Assembly (NCBI GenBank): GCA_964433905.1
Contig: CAYSSM010000005.1
Coordinates: forward strand, 1-37,328
Direction: 5' to 3'
DNA from: CAYSSM01 sp964433905
GTDB taxonomy: Bacteria; Patescibacteriota; UBA1384; UBA12157; JAENIV01
DNA: 37,328 bases
A program made the translations under genes and the position numbers. The notes beneath the pieces were generated by a model. The model searched no databases, was not told the origin of the DNA, and saw only the letters and a program-made list of their open reading frames with translations. Below, piece after piece: positions 22,143-29,700 of this stretch. Within the stretch, counting starts at the first letter, position 1. The number at the start of each line of letters is the position of its first letter.

Positions 22143-22964
22143 ATGGAAACCCGGATAGCCATTTTTAGGCAGAAGAAAATCAGAAAAACCATTCACAAAA
22201 AAGAATGGTGGTTTTCTATCACTGACGTTATTGAAGCATTGATCCAAACTGAAAGATCAAGAAAATATTGGAGCGATCTGAAAAAGAAGTTAAAAGATGA
22301 AGGAAGCGAGGTGTCCGAAAAAATCGGACAACTGAAAATGAAGGCGTCTGATGGAAAAAATTATCTAACTGATGCCGCTAACACCGAAACCATTTTTCGT
22401 ATTATCCAATCAATTCCTTCGCCGAAAGTCGAGCCATTAAAACGATGGCTGGCCAGAGTCGGCTATGAAAGGGTCCAAGAAATTGATGATCCGGAGTTAG
22501 GAACAAGACGAACCCGCGCTTTATATAATGCGAAAGGCTATTCCAATAGTTGGATTGAAAAGAGGATGCGTGGGATTGAAATTAGAGAAACCTTAACCGA
22601 TGAGTGGAAAAATAGAGGAGTAATTGAGGAAAAGAATTACGCTATTTTAACTGCTGAAATTTCAAAAGCAACTTTTGATATGACGCCGAGCGAATATAAA
22701 AAATATAAAGGGTTAAAAAGACAAAACTTGCGTGACCATATGGATGATTTGGAACTGATATTTTCAATGTTGGGTGAAGCATCGACGACAGAAATCGCTA
22801 GGAATAAAGATGCCCAAGGTTTTGGCGAAAATAAAGTCGCTTCTCAAAAAGGTGGGAAAATTGCCGGCGACGCAAGAAAAAAACTCGAAATAGAATCAGG
22901 TCAAAAAGTATCTACCAAAGAAAACTACTTAAAGCAATCACAAGGCAAAAGAAAATTAAAATAA
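22143..22964 (+). CDS. dinD: DinD-like protein with Bro-N domain
   Basis: A 273-residue protein resembling DNA-damage-inducible protein D, related to phage Bro-N/KilA-type proteins. The N-terminal Bro-N-like part has KEWWFSITDVIEALIQTE and YWSDLKKKL. The middle has WLARVGYERVQEIDDPEL and RMRGIEIRETLTDEW. The tail holds LGEASTTEIARNKDAQGF and KKLEIESGQKV. E. coli DinD has been reported to inhibit RecA-driven pairing; that function here is only inferred, and no LexA-like box is obvious upstream. The gene sits between 18-bp direct repeats, suggesting cassette-like gain. Confidence 0.85.
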   Translation: METRIAIFRQKKIRKTIHKKEWWFSITDVIEALIQTERSRKYWSDLKKKLKDEGSEVSEKIGQLKMKASDGKNYLTDAANTETIFRIIQSIPSPKVEPLKRWLARVGYERVQEIDDPELGTRRTRALYNAKGYSNSWIEKRMRGIEIRETLTDEWKNRGVIEEKNYAILTAEISKATFDMTPSEYKKYKGLKRQNLRDHMDDLELIFSMLGEASTTEIARNKDAQGFGENKVASQKGGKIAGDARKKLEIESGQKVSTKENYLKQSQGKRKLK

Positions 22965-22967
22965 TCT

Positions 22968-22985
22968 CTTTTTTGCATATTTTGT
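22968..22985 (+). repeat. 18-bp direct repeat flanking dinD-like gene, right
   Basis: An exact copy of the sequence at 22061-22078, beginning 3 bases after the dinD-like stop codon. Confidence 0.7.
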
Positions 22986-23037
22986 TCTCAATTGGTATTA
23001 TCAAAATAGTATTCCATAATTTTGCATTTTGTCTTCG

Positions 23038-23092
23038 ACTCTGAGGGATGAGCCCTCAGGCTCAGACTCGAATGAGATTTTTTATTTTTGAA
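23038..23092 (+). promoter_or_regulatory. Hairpin cluster before the pilB-like gene
   Basis: CTGAGGG (23041-23047) and CCCTCAG (23053-23059) form a perfect 7-bp stem. An alternative stem is TCTGAG with CTCAGA a little downstream, and the two exclude each other. A T-rich tract follows about 20 bases later. It may be a terminator for dinD or an attenuator for the next gene. Confidence 0.45.
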
Positions 23093-23100
23093 TTAAAATT

Positions 23101-24621
23101 ATGCCTGACATTGATTTAACATTACAACATATGGCTCGGGAGGATGAAGAAAGACATGCCAAAGAAGCGGCCAAGAAATTGGGCTTGCCTTATATTAATT
23201 TGGTTAATTATCCTTTTGCGCCTGATGTGATGGCAATTATTCCCGAGGACCAGGCCTTCCAAAACAGCGTCGTTGCTTATCTTAAAGCCGAAAAAAAAGT
23301 CCGGGTGGCCTCCAATGATCCCAAAAATCCTCAATTAAAAGAATTGCTTAACAAAATCGGGGCGGCGACAAAAAGTGAAATGCTGATATCTTTTTGTTCA
23401 AATACTTCCATCCGCTACGGTTTGCAACTTTATCGCGTATTGGTGCCTCAAGTCAAGGAAGAAAAAATTGAAGTTTCGGAAACGAAAAAAGAAACTTTTG
23501 AAGAAGAAATCGAAACCTTAGAAGGTCTCAAAGAAAAGATTACCAAGGTTTCAACCACAGAGCTTTTGGATGTCATTTTCGCCGGCGCCATCAAGCTTGA
23601 AGCCACCGACATTCATCTTGAGCCGGAGGAGAAAAATTTCCGCATCCGCTACCGCATCGACGGCGTTCTTAGTGAAATTGCCGAACTGCCGATGGCAATT
23701 TTTCACAGCGTTCTTTCGAGAATAAAATATATGTCTAAACTCAAACTTGATATCACTCATCCGCAAGACGGGCGGATGGAAATTAAAGTTTTAGACACCG
23801 ATGTTGATATTCGCGTGGCAACTCTGCCGACTTCTTACGGCGAGGCTATTGGCTTAAGATTACTGCCTAAAGATAAAAAGTTTTTAAAACTGGAAAATCT
23901 TGGTTTTAACCCAGAAGCAATAAAACTTATCGAGGATGCTATTGCCAAGCCGCAAGGGATGATTTTGAATACCGGTCCCACCGGTTCGGGTAAAACCACC
24001 ACTTTGTATGCGATTCTACAGCAGCTCAATCAAGTCGGTAAAAAAATTATTACTTTGGAAGATCCGATTGAATACAGGATTGCCGGTATTGAGCAGGTTC
24101 AAATTGATATTGAAAATCATGTCGGTTTTTTGGACGCGCTTAAAGGAACGATGCGTCAGGATCCGGATATTTTGATGGTTGGTGAAATTCGCGACAAAGA
24201 AACGGCCGATATTGCCTTACAGGCGGCAATGACTGGCCATCTGGTGCTGTCTACATTGCATACCAACAACGCGCCGTCATCTTTGGCGCGTCTGGTTGAT
24301 ATGGGGATTGAGCCGTATTTATTGGCTGGCTCAATCAATTTGATTATTGCTCAGCGTTTGGTGCGGGCGATTCATCAAGATTGCGGCGGCAAGGGCTGTA
24401 AAATTTGCCGCAATACCGGATTTAAAGGCAGAATTGCCATCTTGGAAGTTTTGGTGCCGGGAGTTGAAATCGAAAAACTTATTCGCGACAAAGCGCCGCT
24501 TAGAATATTCGAGCAAACGGCTCAACAGTTAGGTATGAAGACAATGTATGAGGATGGCATGGATAAAGTTGCTCAAGGATTAACGACTAAAGAAGAAGTC
24601 GAAAGAGTGGCTAAAGAGTAA
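23101..24621 (+). CDS. PilB/GspE-type secretion/pilus assembly ATPase
   Basis: A hexameric cytosolic ATPase that drives type IV pilus or type II-like assembly. The 506 residues include an N-terminal MshEN/GSPII_E_N-like domain (about 1-115, LGLPYINLVNY), an acidic linker, and the core. Walker A is GPTGSGKTTT at 292-301, followed by the Asp box LEDPIEYR, Walker B ILMVGEIRD, and the His box HLVLSTLHTNNA. A short CxxC-type zinc motif (CGGKGCKICRNTG) lies near the C-terminus, as in PilB. No pilus platform or pilin gene is adjacent, so this looks like an isolated ATPase gene or the start of a set beyond the orphan cassettes. Confidence 0.93.
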   Translation: MPDIDLTLQHMAREDEERHAKEAAKKLGLPYINLVNYPFAPDVMAIIPEDQAFQNSVVAYLKAEKKVRVASNDPKNPQLKELLNKIGAATKSEMLISFCSNTSIRYGLQLYRVLVPQVKEEKIEVSETKKETFEEEIETLEGLKEKITKVSTTELLDVIFAGAIKLEATDIHLEPEEKNFRIRYRIDGVLSEIAELPMAIFHSVLSRIKYMSKLKLDITHPQDGRMEIKVLDTDVDIRVATLPTSYGEAIGLRLLPKDKKFLKLENLGFNPEAIKLIEDAIAKPQGMILNTGPTGSGKTTTLYAILQQLNQVGKKIITLEDPIEYRIAGIEQVQIDIENHVGFLDALKGTMRQDPDILMVGEIRDKETADIALQAAMTGHLVLSTLHTNNAPSSLARLVDMGIEPYLLAGSINLIIAQRLVRAIHQDCGGKGCKICRNTGFKGRIAILEVLVPGVEIEKLIRDKAPLRIFEQTAQQLGMKTMYEDGMDKVAQGLTTKEEVERVAKE

Positions 24622-24646
24622 TTAAATAATTAGTGATATTTTATGA

Positions 24647-24669
24647 ATCGCTAGAACTGGCGGTTTTTT
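24647..24669 (+). terminator. Terminator after the pilB-like gene
   Basis: ATCGCTAG and CTGGCGGT pair (two G-T pairs) and are followed by TTTTT. Confidence 0.6.
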
Positions 24670-24705
24670 AGATTTATAAAACTCAGTGATTTTAGGCAAA
24701 TCCTC

Positions 24706-24735
24706 TTGACTTACGGAGTATTTTGGTGTTAGATA
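24706..24735 (+). promoter_or_regulatory. Promoter of small orphan gene 1
   Basis: TTGACT at 24706-24711, 18 bp, then TAGATA at 24730-24735; a TATACT just downstream is an alternative -10. Confidence 0.55.
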
Positions 24736-24764
24736 TACTCAGATTGGCAGAGGAGGTATTCATC

Positions 24765-25031
24765 GTGATTGAAATTCTCACTCCGGAGCAAGTAATGACG
24801 ATGAATGATGACGACAAGGCACAAGTTGATAGGATTATTGAAGGCATTGTGTCCAAGCTAAGCGAGGAATACTACCGCGGAAATACATTGTCTCTCCCCA
24901 TCCCTGCGATGGATGTGGGCAATGGCAGAAAAATTAGAATTTTAGATGAAGTGGCTCGGCAGTTCAAGAAGGCTGGTTGGAAAGTCGACTACGCCGACGA
25001 AAAAACTTTCTATATTGGTGCGCCATCTTAG
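24765..25031 (+). CDS. Hypothetical protein (orphan cassette 1)
   Basis: I do not recognise this 88-residue protein. The GTG start at 24765 is chosen because AGGAGG lies 8 bases before it (24751-24756); the longer frame upstream overlaps the promoter. It is acidic in the first half (TPEQVMTMNDDDKAQVDRII) and ends with a predicted beta-rich part (GWKVDYADEKTFYIG). No membrane helix or signal peptide is visible, so it is probably cytosolic. It is flanked by its own promoter and a strong terminator and neighbours a similar single-gene unit. Confidence 0.65.
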   Translation: MIEILTPEQVMTMNDDDKAQVDRIIEGIVSKLSEEYYRGNTLSLPIPAMDVGNGRKIRILDEVARQFKKAGWKVDYADEKTFYIGAPS

Positions 25032-25039
25032 ATTTGATC

Positions 25040-25073
25040 CGGAGTTCTGTGTCAACGGGACTCCGTTTTTTTT
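25040..25073 (+). terminator. Terminator after orphan gene 1
   Basis: CGGAGT (25040-25045) pairs with ACTCCG (25060-25065), and eight or more T follow. Confidence 0.9.
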
Positions 25074-25111
25074 GTTAGATGTTATAAAAGGCAAAGATTG
25101 TAGAACTACAG

Positions 25112-25139
25112 CCCCACACCTAAAGATTAGGTCGTGGGG
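25112..25139. other. Strong isolated hairpin without T run
   Basis: CCCCAC-A-CCTAA, loop AGA, TTAGG-TC-GTGGGG: eleven base pairs with one small asymmetric bulge. It lies between a terminator and the next promoter. Without a T run it is not a standard terminator. Confidence 0.55.
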
Positions 25140-25149
25140 TCAAAATAGC

Positions 25150-25177
25150 TTGACATCAGGAAATAACCTGATATTAT
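25150..25177 (+). promoter_or_regulatory. Promoter of orphan gene 2 with operator-like palindrome
   Basis: TTGACA at 25150-25155 and TATTAT at 25172-25177 are 16 bp apart. The spacer is nearly filled by ATCAGG-AAATAA-CCTGAT (25155-25172), a perfect inverted repeat placed where a repressor would block polymerase. Confidence 0.65.
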
Positions 25178-25205
25178 TGGAATATCCTACTCGAGGAGAA
25201 GGAAT

Positions 25206-25637
25206 ATGGCTGACAAGACAGTGGTGAAGGTTGTCGGTATAATGTCTGACGAGCAAGCTCTTGCTGAAGAGTATGTAAAGCTTGTGCTACGTAAACTGGA
25301 AGACGAATATGACGGATTTCTGAGGATAGCCGAGGCAAGATTTGACTTACATCTTAACCCGTTTACATCCTACAAGTTGAAACTGCGATATCGTAAGTTG
25401 GAATTCACAGTTAGCGGCGAGTCCGACTATGGGCTGGCAAATCATGTCCACACGACGACATTTTTCGATGAGGGTGACTATTTTTGTTTCCAGATGGCAA
25501 AACAGATTTCCAGCACTGTCGCCGCAAAAGTGCTAAGCCAAATCAAATCCCAGATTGGTGCAGATGTTTACCATCTACTAATCGCCTGTCTTGGCCATCA
25601 GGTTGAAGATCCCGTCCCGGATACAAAACCGTTCTAA
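25206..25637 (+). CDS. Hypothetical protein (orphan cassette 2)
   Basis: This 143-residue protein is not recognised. GAGGAGAAGGA lies just before the ATG. The N-terminal half is alternating charged and hydrophobic (YVKLVLRKLEDEYDGFL), the middle has beta-like YKLKLRYRKLEFTVSGESD, and the end is helical (VAAKVLSQIKSQIGADVYHLL). There is no signal peptide or membrane helix. Promoter, palindromic operator-like site and terminator are all present, so it is an independent, probably regulated unit. Base composition resembles the other cassette genes rather than the A/T-rich housekeeping genes. Confidence 0.65.
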   Translation: MADKTVVKVVGIMSDEQALAEEYVKLVLRKLEDEYDGFLRIAEARFDLHLNPFTSYKLKLRYRKLEFTVSGESDYGLANHVHTTTFFDEGDYFCFQMAKQISSTVAAKVLSQIKSQIGADVYHLLIACLGHQVEDPVPDTKPF

Positions 25638-25645
25638 CTGATTCT

Positions 25646-25674
25646 GCCACCTGCTTTTCGCCGGTGGCTTTTTT
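25646..25674 (+). terminator. Terminator after orphan gene 2
   Basis: GCCACC (25646-25651) pairs with GGTGGC (25663-25668), followed by TTTTTTC. Confidence 0.9.
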
Positions 25675-25719
25675 CTTTTCTATAATTGCAATATAAAGCG
25701 GCCAGTGTATGATAAAGCT

Positions 25720-25787
25720 ATGAATGCGCAAGCGATTCAAAATAAAATTTACAGGAATATGACTCCTAAAAAAAAGCTGGAAATTAC
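25720..25787 (+). CDS. N-terminal fragment of a small protein, cut by gap
   Basis: Only 22 residues are visible before the gap, beginning MNAQAIQNKIYRNMTPKKK. This opening resembles a short (about 80-90 residue) Patescibacteria protein that I recall being encoded directly before a nucleotidyltransferase; that recollection is the only support. The frame continues across the 100 N by chance of the placeholder length, so it should not be joined to the following gene. No clear Shine-Dalgarno. Confidence 0.5.
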
Positions 25788-25887
25788 NNNNNNNNNNNNN
25801 NNNNNNNNNNNNNNNNNNNNNNNNNNNNNNNNNNNNNNNNNNNNNNNNNNNNNNNNNNNNNNNNNNNNNNNNNNNNNNNNNNNNNNN
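25788..25887. other. Assembly gap (100 N)
   Basis: A placeholder of 100 N. It probably hides the end of a small gene and the start of the nucleotidyltransferase gene. Confidence 0.99.
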
Positions 25888-26442
25888 CCAGAACTCGAAA
25901 ATTTAGTAAAAATCGCCACAGTTCTTGACGGATTAAAAATCCCTTATTATGTTACTGGCGGTTTTGCTGTATCAATCTATGGAAGACCTCGGTTTACTGC
26001 GGATATCGATATTGTTATCAAAATGGCAAGTGGTGTCAAAAAGGATTTTGCCAAGAAAATTGGCAAGATTTTTCCCAAAGGATATGTTGACGAAGATCAA
26101 ATCGACGATGCTCTAAATCAGGTCAGCGAATTTAATGTTATTGATCCCGAAAGTGGGCTAAAAATAGACTTTTTTATTACCAAAGAAAACGATTTCGAAA
26201 AAGGGGTTTTCAAAAGAGCTCTAATTCAAAATATCGATTACGAAATCAAATTTATCTCTCCTGAAGATCTCATCATTTCCAAGCTTTTATGGTTCAAAAT
26301 GGGTCAATCGACAAGGCAGCTGGAAGATATTAGCAGTGTTTTAACAATTCAAAAAAAAATCGATAAAACATATTTGAAAAAATGGATCATAAAGCTTGAT
26401 TTGGAAAAAGAGTGGCAGAAGCTCAATGAAAAAAATAGATGA
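25888..26442 (+). CDS. Nucleotidyltransferase-fold protein, 5' end lost in gap
   Basis: The visible 184 residues start at the gap, very near the normal N-terminus of the family. The polymerase-beta-like nucleotidyltransferase signature is YYVTGGFAVSIYG, followed by the metal-binding pair in TADIDIVI, and a third acidic site in KIDFFIT. FISPEDLIISKLLW with DISSVL further on is typical of AbiEii/DUF6036-like proteins, some of which act as toxins that modify tRNA ends. Whether this one is a toxin is unknown. The upstream fragment would be the candidate partner. It overlaps the next gene by 17 bases. Confidence 0.78.
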   Translation, partial: PELENLVKIATVLDGLKIPYYVTGGFAVSIYGRPRFTADIDIVIKMASGVKKDFAKKIGKIFPKGYVDEDQIDDALNQVSEFNVIDPESGLKIDFFITKENDFEKGVFKRALIQNIDYEIKFISPEDLIISKLLWFKMGQSTRQLEDISSVLTIQKKIDKTYLKKWIIKLDLEKEWQKLNEKNR

Positions 26443-26695
26443 ATTATTTAGGCACAACCCGAAGTTCAAAGGCTATCAAAAACCGCTGGAGGCGGCCAAA
26501 ATTTGCGATATCGCCCGCGCGCAATCAGATGGTCGTTTTGATGCTATCTCCTTCCGCGGAGGGCTATTAACGATAGCAGTAAATTCGCCGGCCGAAGCAT
26601 CAAATTTACAAATGGAGTCGCCAAAAATAATTGACGAAATTAATCAAAAATTAGGAGAGAACTTAGTTAAAGATATAAGATTTAAGATACAATAA
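26426..26695 (+). CDS. DUF721/DciA-like protein
   Basis: An 89-residue protein, start at ATG 26426 inside the end of the previous gene. It resembles the DUF721 domain of DciA, the helicase loader or operator used by bacteria that lack DnaC/DnaI. The features are an N-terminal helix, ISFRGGLLTIAVNSPAEASNL, equivalent to the family's strand-turn-helix with conserved small residues, and a final INQKLGENLVKDIRFKI. This is shorter than most DciA. Its position in an origin-near region fits a replication role. The helicase-loading function is inferred from the family. Confidence 0.8.
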   Translation: MKKIDELFRHNPKFKGYQKPLEAAKICDIARAQSDGRFDAISFRGGLLTIAVNSPAEASNLQMESPKIIDEINQKLGENLVKDIRFKIQ

Positions 26696-26705
26696 TTGAA
26701 TATGC

Positions 26706-26776
26706 CCAACACGAATTTACTCACGAATAATTCACTAATCCGATTCGTGGTTAATTAGTGAATAAATTAGTGTTAG
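26706..26776. repeat. Intergenic palindromic repeat, family P, copy 3
   Basis: About 70 bp between two convergent genes. It begins CCAACACGAATTTACTCACG and ends GTGAATAAATTAGTGTTAG. The inner pair ACGAATAATTCACTAATC with GATTCGTGGTTAATTAGTG makes it almost fully self-complementary. Confidence 0.78.
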
Positions 26777-26790
26777 GTCTGTTCAACTAT

Positions 26791-29700
26791 TTAATATCCA
26801 ATATGGATGTGTCCCCACATCAAATCATTGGCCCAGAGGCCGGAATTGCCGCGCGAGGATTCCGGTCCGTAATCGGAATAAAGCTCGGAAGTGTAATTTT
26901 CAACATCTTCGCCGCGCAAGGTCATAATTTGCGTCGGCAGTAAATTATTGTCTTTTAAAGCCACTGGCAAATTTAAGAGATCTCCAATAAGTTGCTTGAC
27001 TTTATATTGAGCCGACAAAATCGCGTTTTGCTGGAAGGCATTTTCATCGGCACCGTTAAACTCGCCCAAAGGACACTGCCGGTTTTTAGCGAAAGATTCC
27101 GTCATTTGCTCAAACGGGACACAGTTTTGCACTCGCCGCAGGGCGTCCGATAAACCCATTTGTTCTTGGTTACAAATGGCGGCCGGCGCCCCTCCCATGG
27201 CCGGATAATAACCGCAAGCCGAGCACTTAACCTCGACTTTATAGACGCCAAAGAGGTTGATAAGGACAAAAATGGCAATTGTCACCGGGTCAACGCCGCC
27301 GGGAACAAAAAAGTATTGAGCGGCCATACCCACCAGCATAGCGGAAGAACCGGGAACTAAGCCCAATTTCTGATCAACCGCCAAAAGCTGCTTTTCGAAA
27401 ATAATATTGATGACAAAAGCGACGGCTGTCGCTTTTACTTGATTGTAATTAGCGGTTTTTGTTCTCATCACATCAGCAGTTATCTTTTTTGCTGCAAACG
27501 CGGCCTTGGCGGCCATATATTCGCTGCGGGCGGCGGCAAGCTTGGTATATGTTTCATAAATTTTATATGTTGAGCCAACCGGCAAGCCCGTTTGTTTATC
27601 GGCCCATTGGCTGATAATATTGATGCCGTAGGTGGAATAGATGCCTACCAAAGTATTCGGCTGGTCGGGTTGGCCGAGAATTCCGTTTTGACCGTATTTG
27701 AAGAGGGCTTTGGCCGTTCCGGTTTGAACAAAATCGCCAAAAACATTTTTCATCTGTTGGTCAAGAAGATTATAGGTTTCGGTTTTTAAGATATCGGGAT
27801 TGTGGTAATTAGGCGAACCGGGCGAAAAATACTCTACTAACTCCGGTAGCATGCCGGCGGGTATATTGGGATTTTTTGAGTGGACCATATTGCCGACATA
27901 AGCAAGGCCCGCGTCCCACCTTTGCTCCGGGGTGCCTTCGCGCATGGCTAAAGTGAAGTTTGGCGGAATATTTTTGTCAATTTTATGAAGCTGCATATCA
28001 ACCGCTTTATACATCACATTTTTGCGGGCGGCTTCCCTTGCCTGGCGAATGGCGTCTTGGCGGATAAAAAATTCATCGTCTTCGGTTATCTCATCAAAAC
28101 CTATCTCTTTTTGCCAGGCTTCGACGGCGGCATCGCCGATCTTAGTTTCACCGGTGATATCGTTAAAGTAAGCGTTTTTCACGGTTTGGTAATCCAGCTG
28201 GCTGTCAGTGCCGGTAAATTCTTGATTGTACATTTTGACAAATTGAGCCGCTCCCCAAGCGGATATTCCTCCGACATAATCACCGCGAAGAAACCTTGCG
28301 GCGTCGTTGGGATCGGGAATGCCGGTAACTTTCATAATATCGGCGTTCATCGAAGCTTCAATATTTTCGTAACCGGCATATTTCAACCCCTGTTCGTAAA
28401 TTAAATCAACATAAGGCTGATATTTTTCGTCTAAGCCCAGCCATTTGGGCAGCCATTTTTTACCTTGTTCAAGGAAAATAATATCGGCGTGCTTTAAGCC
28501 GGTGCGTTCGGGGTCGGCGGGATTGGTAAAGAAAATATTCTGCCATGTGCCGGGATCAAAACGAGTCTTGCTATCCAAATTAAGACCGGCCATGCCCATT
28601 AGGGCATTGTAAAGTTTAGCTTGGCTGACAGGGCTGCTTAAAGAGGGATCGGTATTAAAGATGCTCACCAAGGCGTCAACACCAGTGCGGTATTTGCCGT
28701 CAAGATCAAATAATTCCACCATTTTATCGGCGGTAACTTCTTTCAAAGTGCTTTGACCCACCTTGTCGACATAAGCGCCCAAGTCAATTTTTCCGGTGAG
28801 AAAATTTTCAGTGGTGCCGGCGGGAATGTTTAAAACAGCGTCTACAATTTTGGCTTGGTTTTTATTGTCATCAGTCCAATAACCGGAAGCGGCGTTGCGC
28901 GCCTCCGCTAATTTGCCGCTATTAATATAAAAAGCGTGCTCAAATTTTAGTTGCGTATTGGCTTGGACAACGGCATCAATATTATCTTTAAAAGTGCCGT
29001 TTTTAAATCCTAAGCGGTCTTCTATTCTGCCGGCGCCAAGATTGTCTTTAAAATTGCCTCTGATTGAAACGGGATAATCAAGACCGAGGAATTGACCCAC
29101 TTGGTTGGCGCCGGCGGCTTCCATAATTTCCTGCGGGCTGCCAGGNNNNNNNNNNCGTTCTGCTAGAGCTAAAATCATATTTTTAAGGTCTTTATTACCC
29201 AGTTCCGGAGCGTATTTGGCAATTTGATCGTAGATAACGGAATCTCTTAGATAATTGCCGGCTTTGGTGATGTATTCGTGAGGTGTGATTCCCCCGGCAA
29301 GCAATTTTTTGGAAAGATTTGCGCTTAAGCCCAAAACCATATCGAGCCGGCTCAAATTATCTTCATTGGAATTAGTAAATTGCTTAACTTTTTCAACTAA
29401 ATTGCCGTCGTTTAGTTCGTTGGCTTTAAGATCCAAGCGTTGCTCAATTTTAACTCGGCCTAAATTATAGGGGATGTCGCCGGCGATCGAGACAGGGCGG
29501 TCTAAACCGGCAATCAGGCCTAATTTTTTCTCGGCCAAAAGATTAATGACATTATTAGGGTCATTGCCTTGCTGGATAATGTCTAATGTGCCGCCGGCGG
29601 GGAAACCGAGAGCTTGGTCAATCGCGTTGCCGCCGATTTTTATGGCCACCCAAAACCAGCCGCCGGTAAGTAGTTTAGTGATATCCGCGCCTTGAAGGGC

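Noticed and set aside
25705..26442. One continuous gene across the N gap
   Set aside because: The gap length is an arbitrary 100 N and the two sides look like the starts of different proteins.
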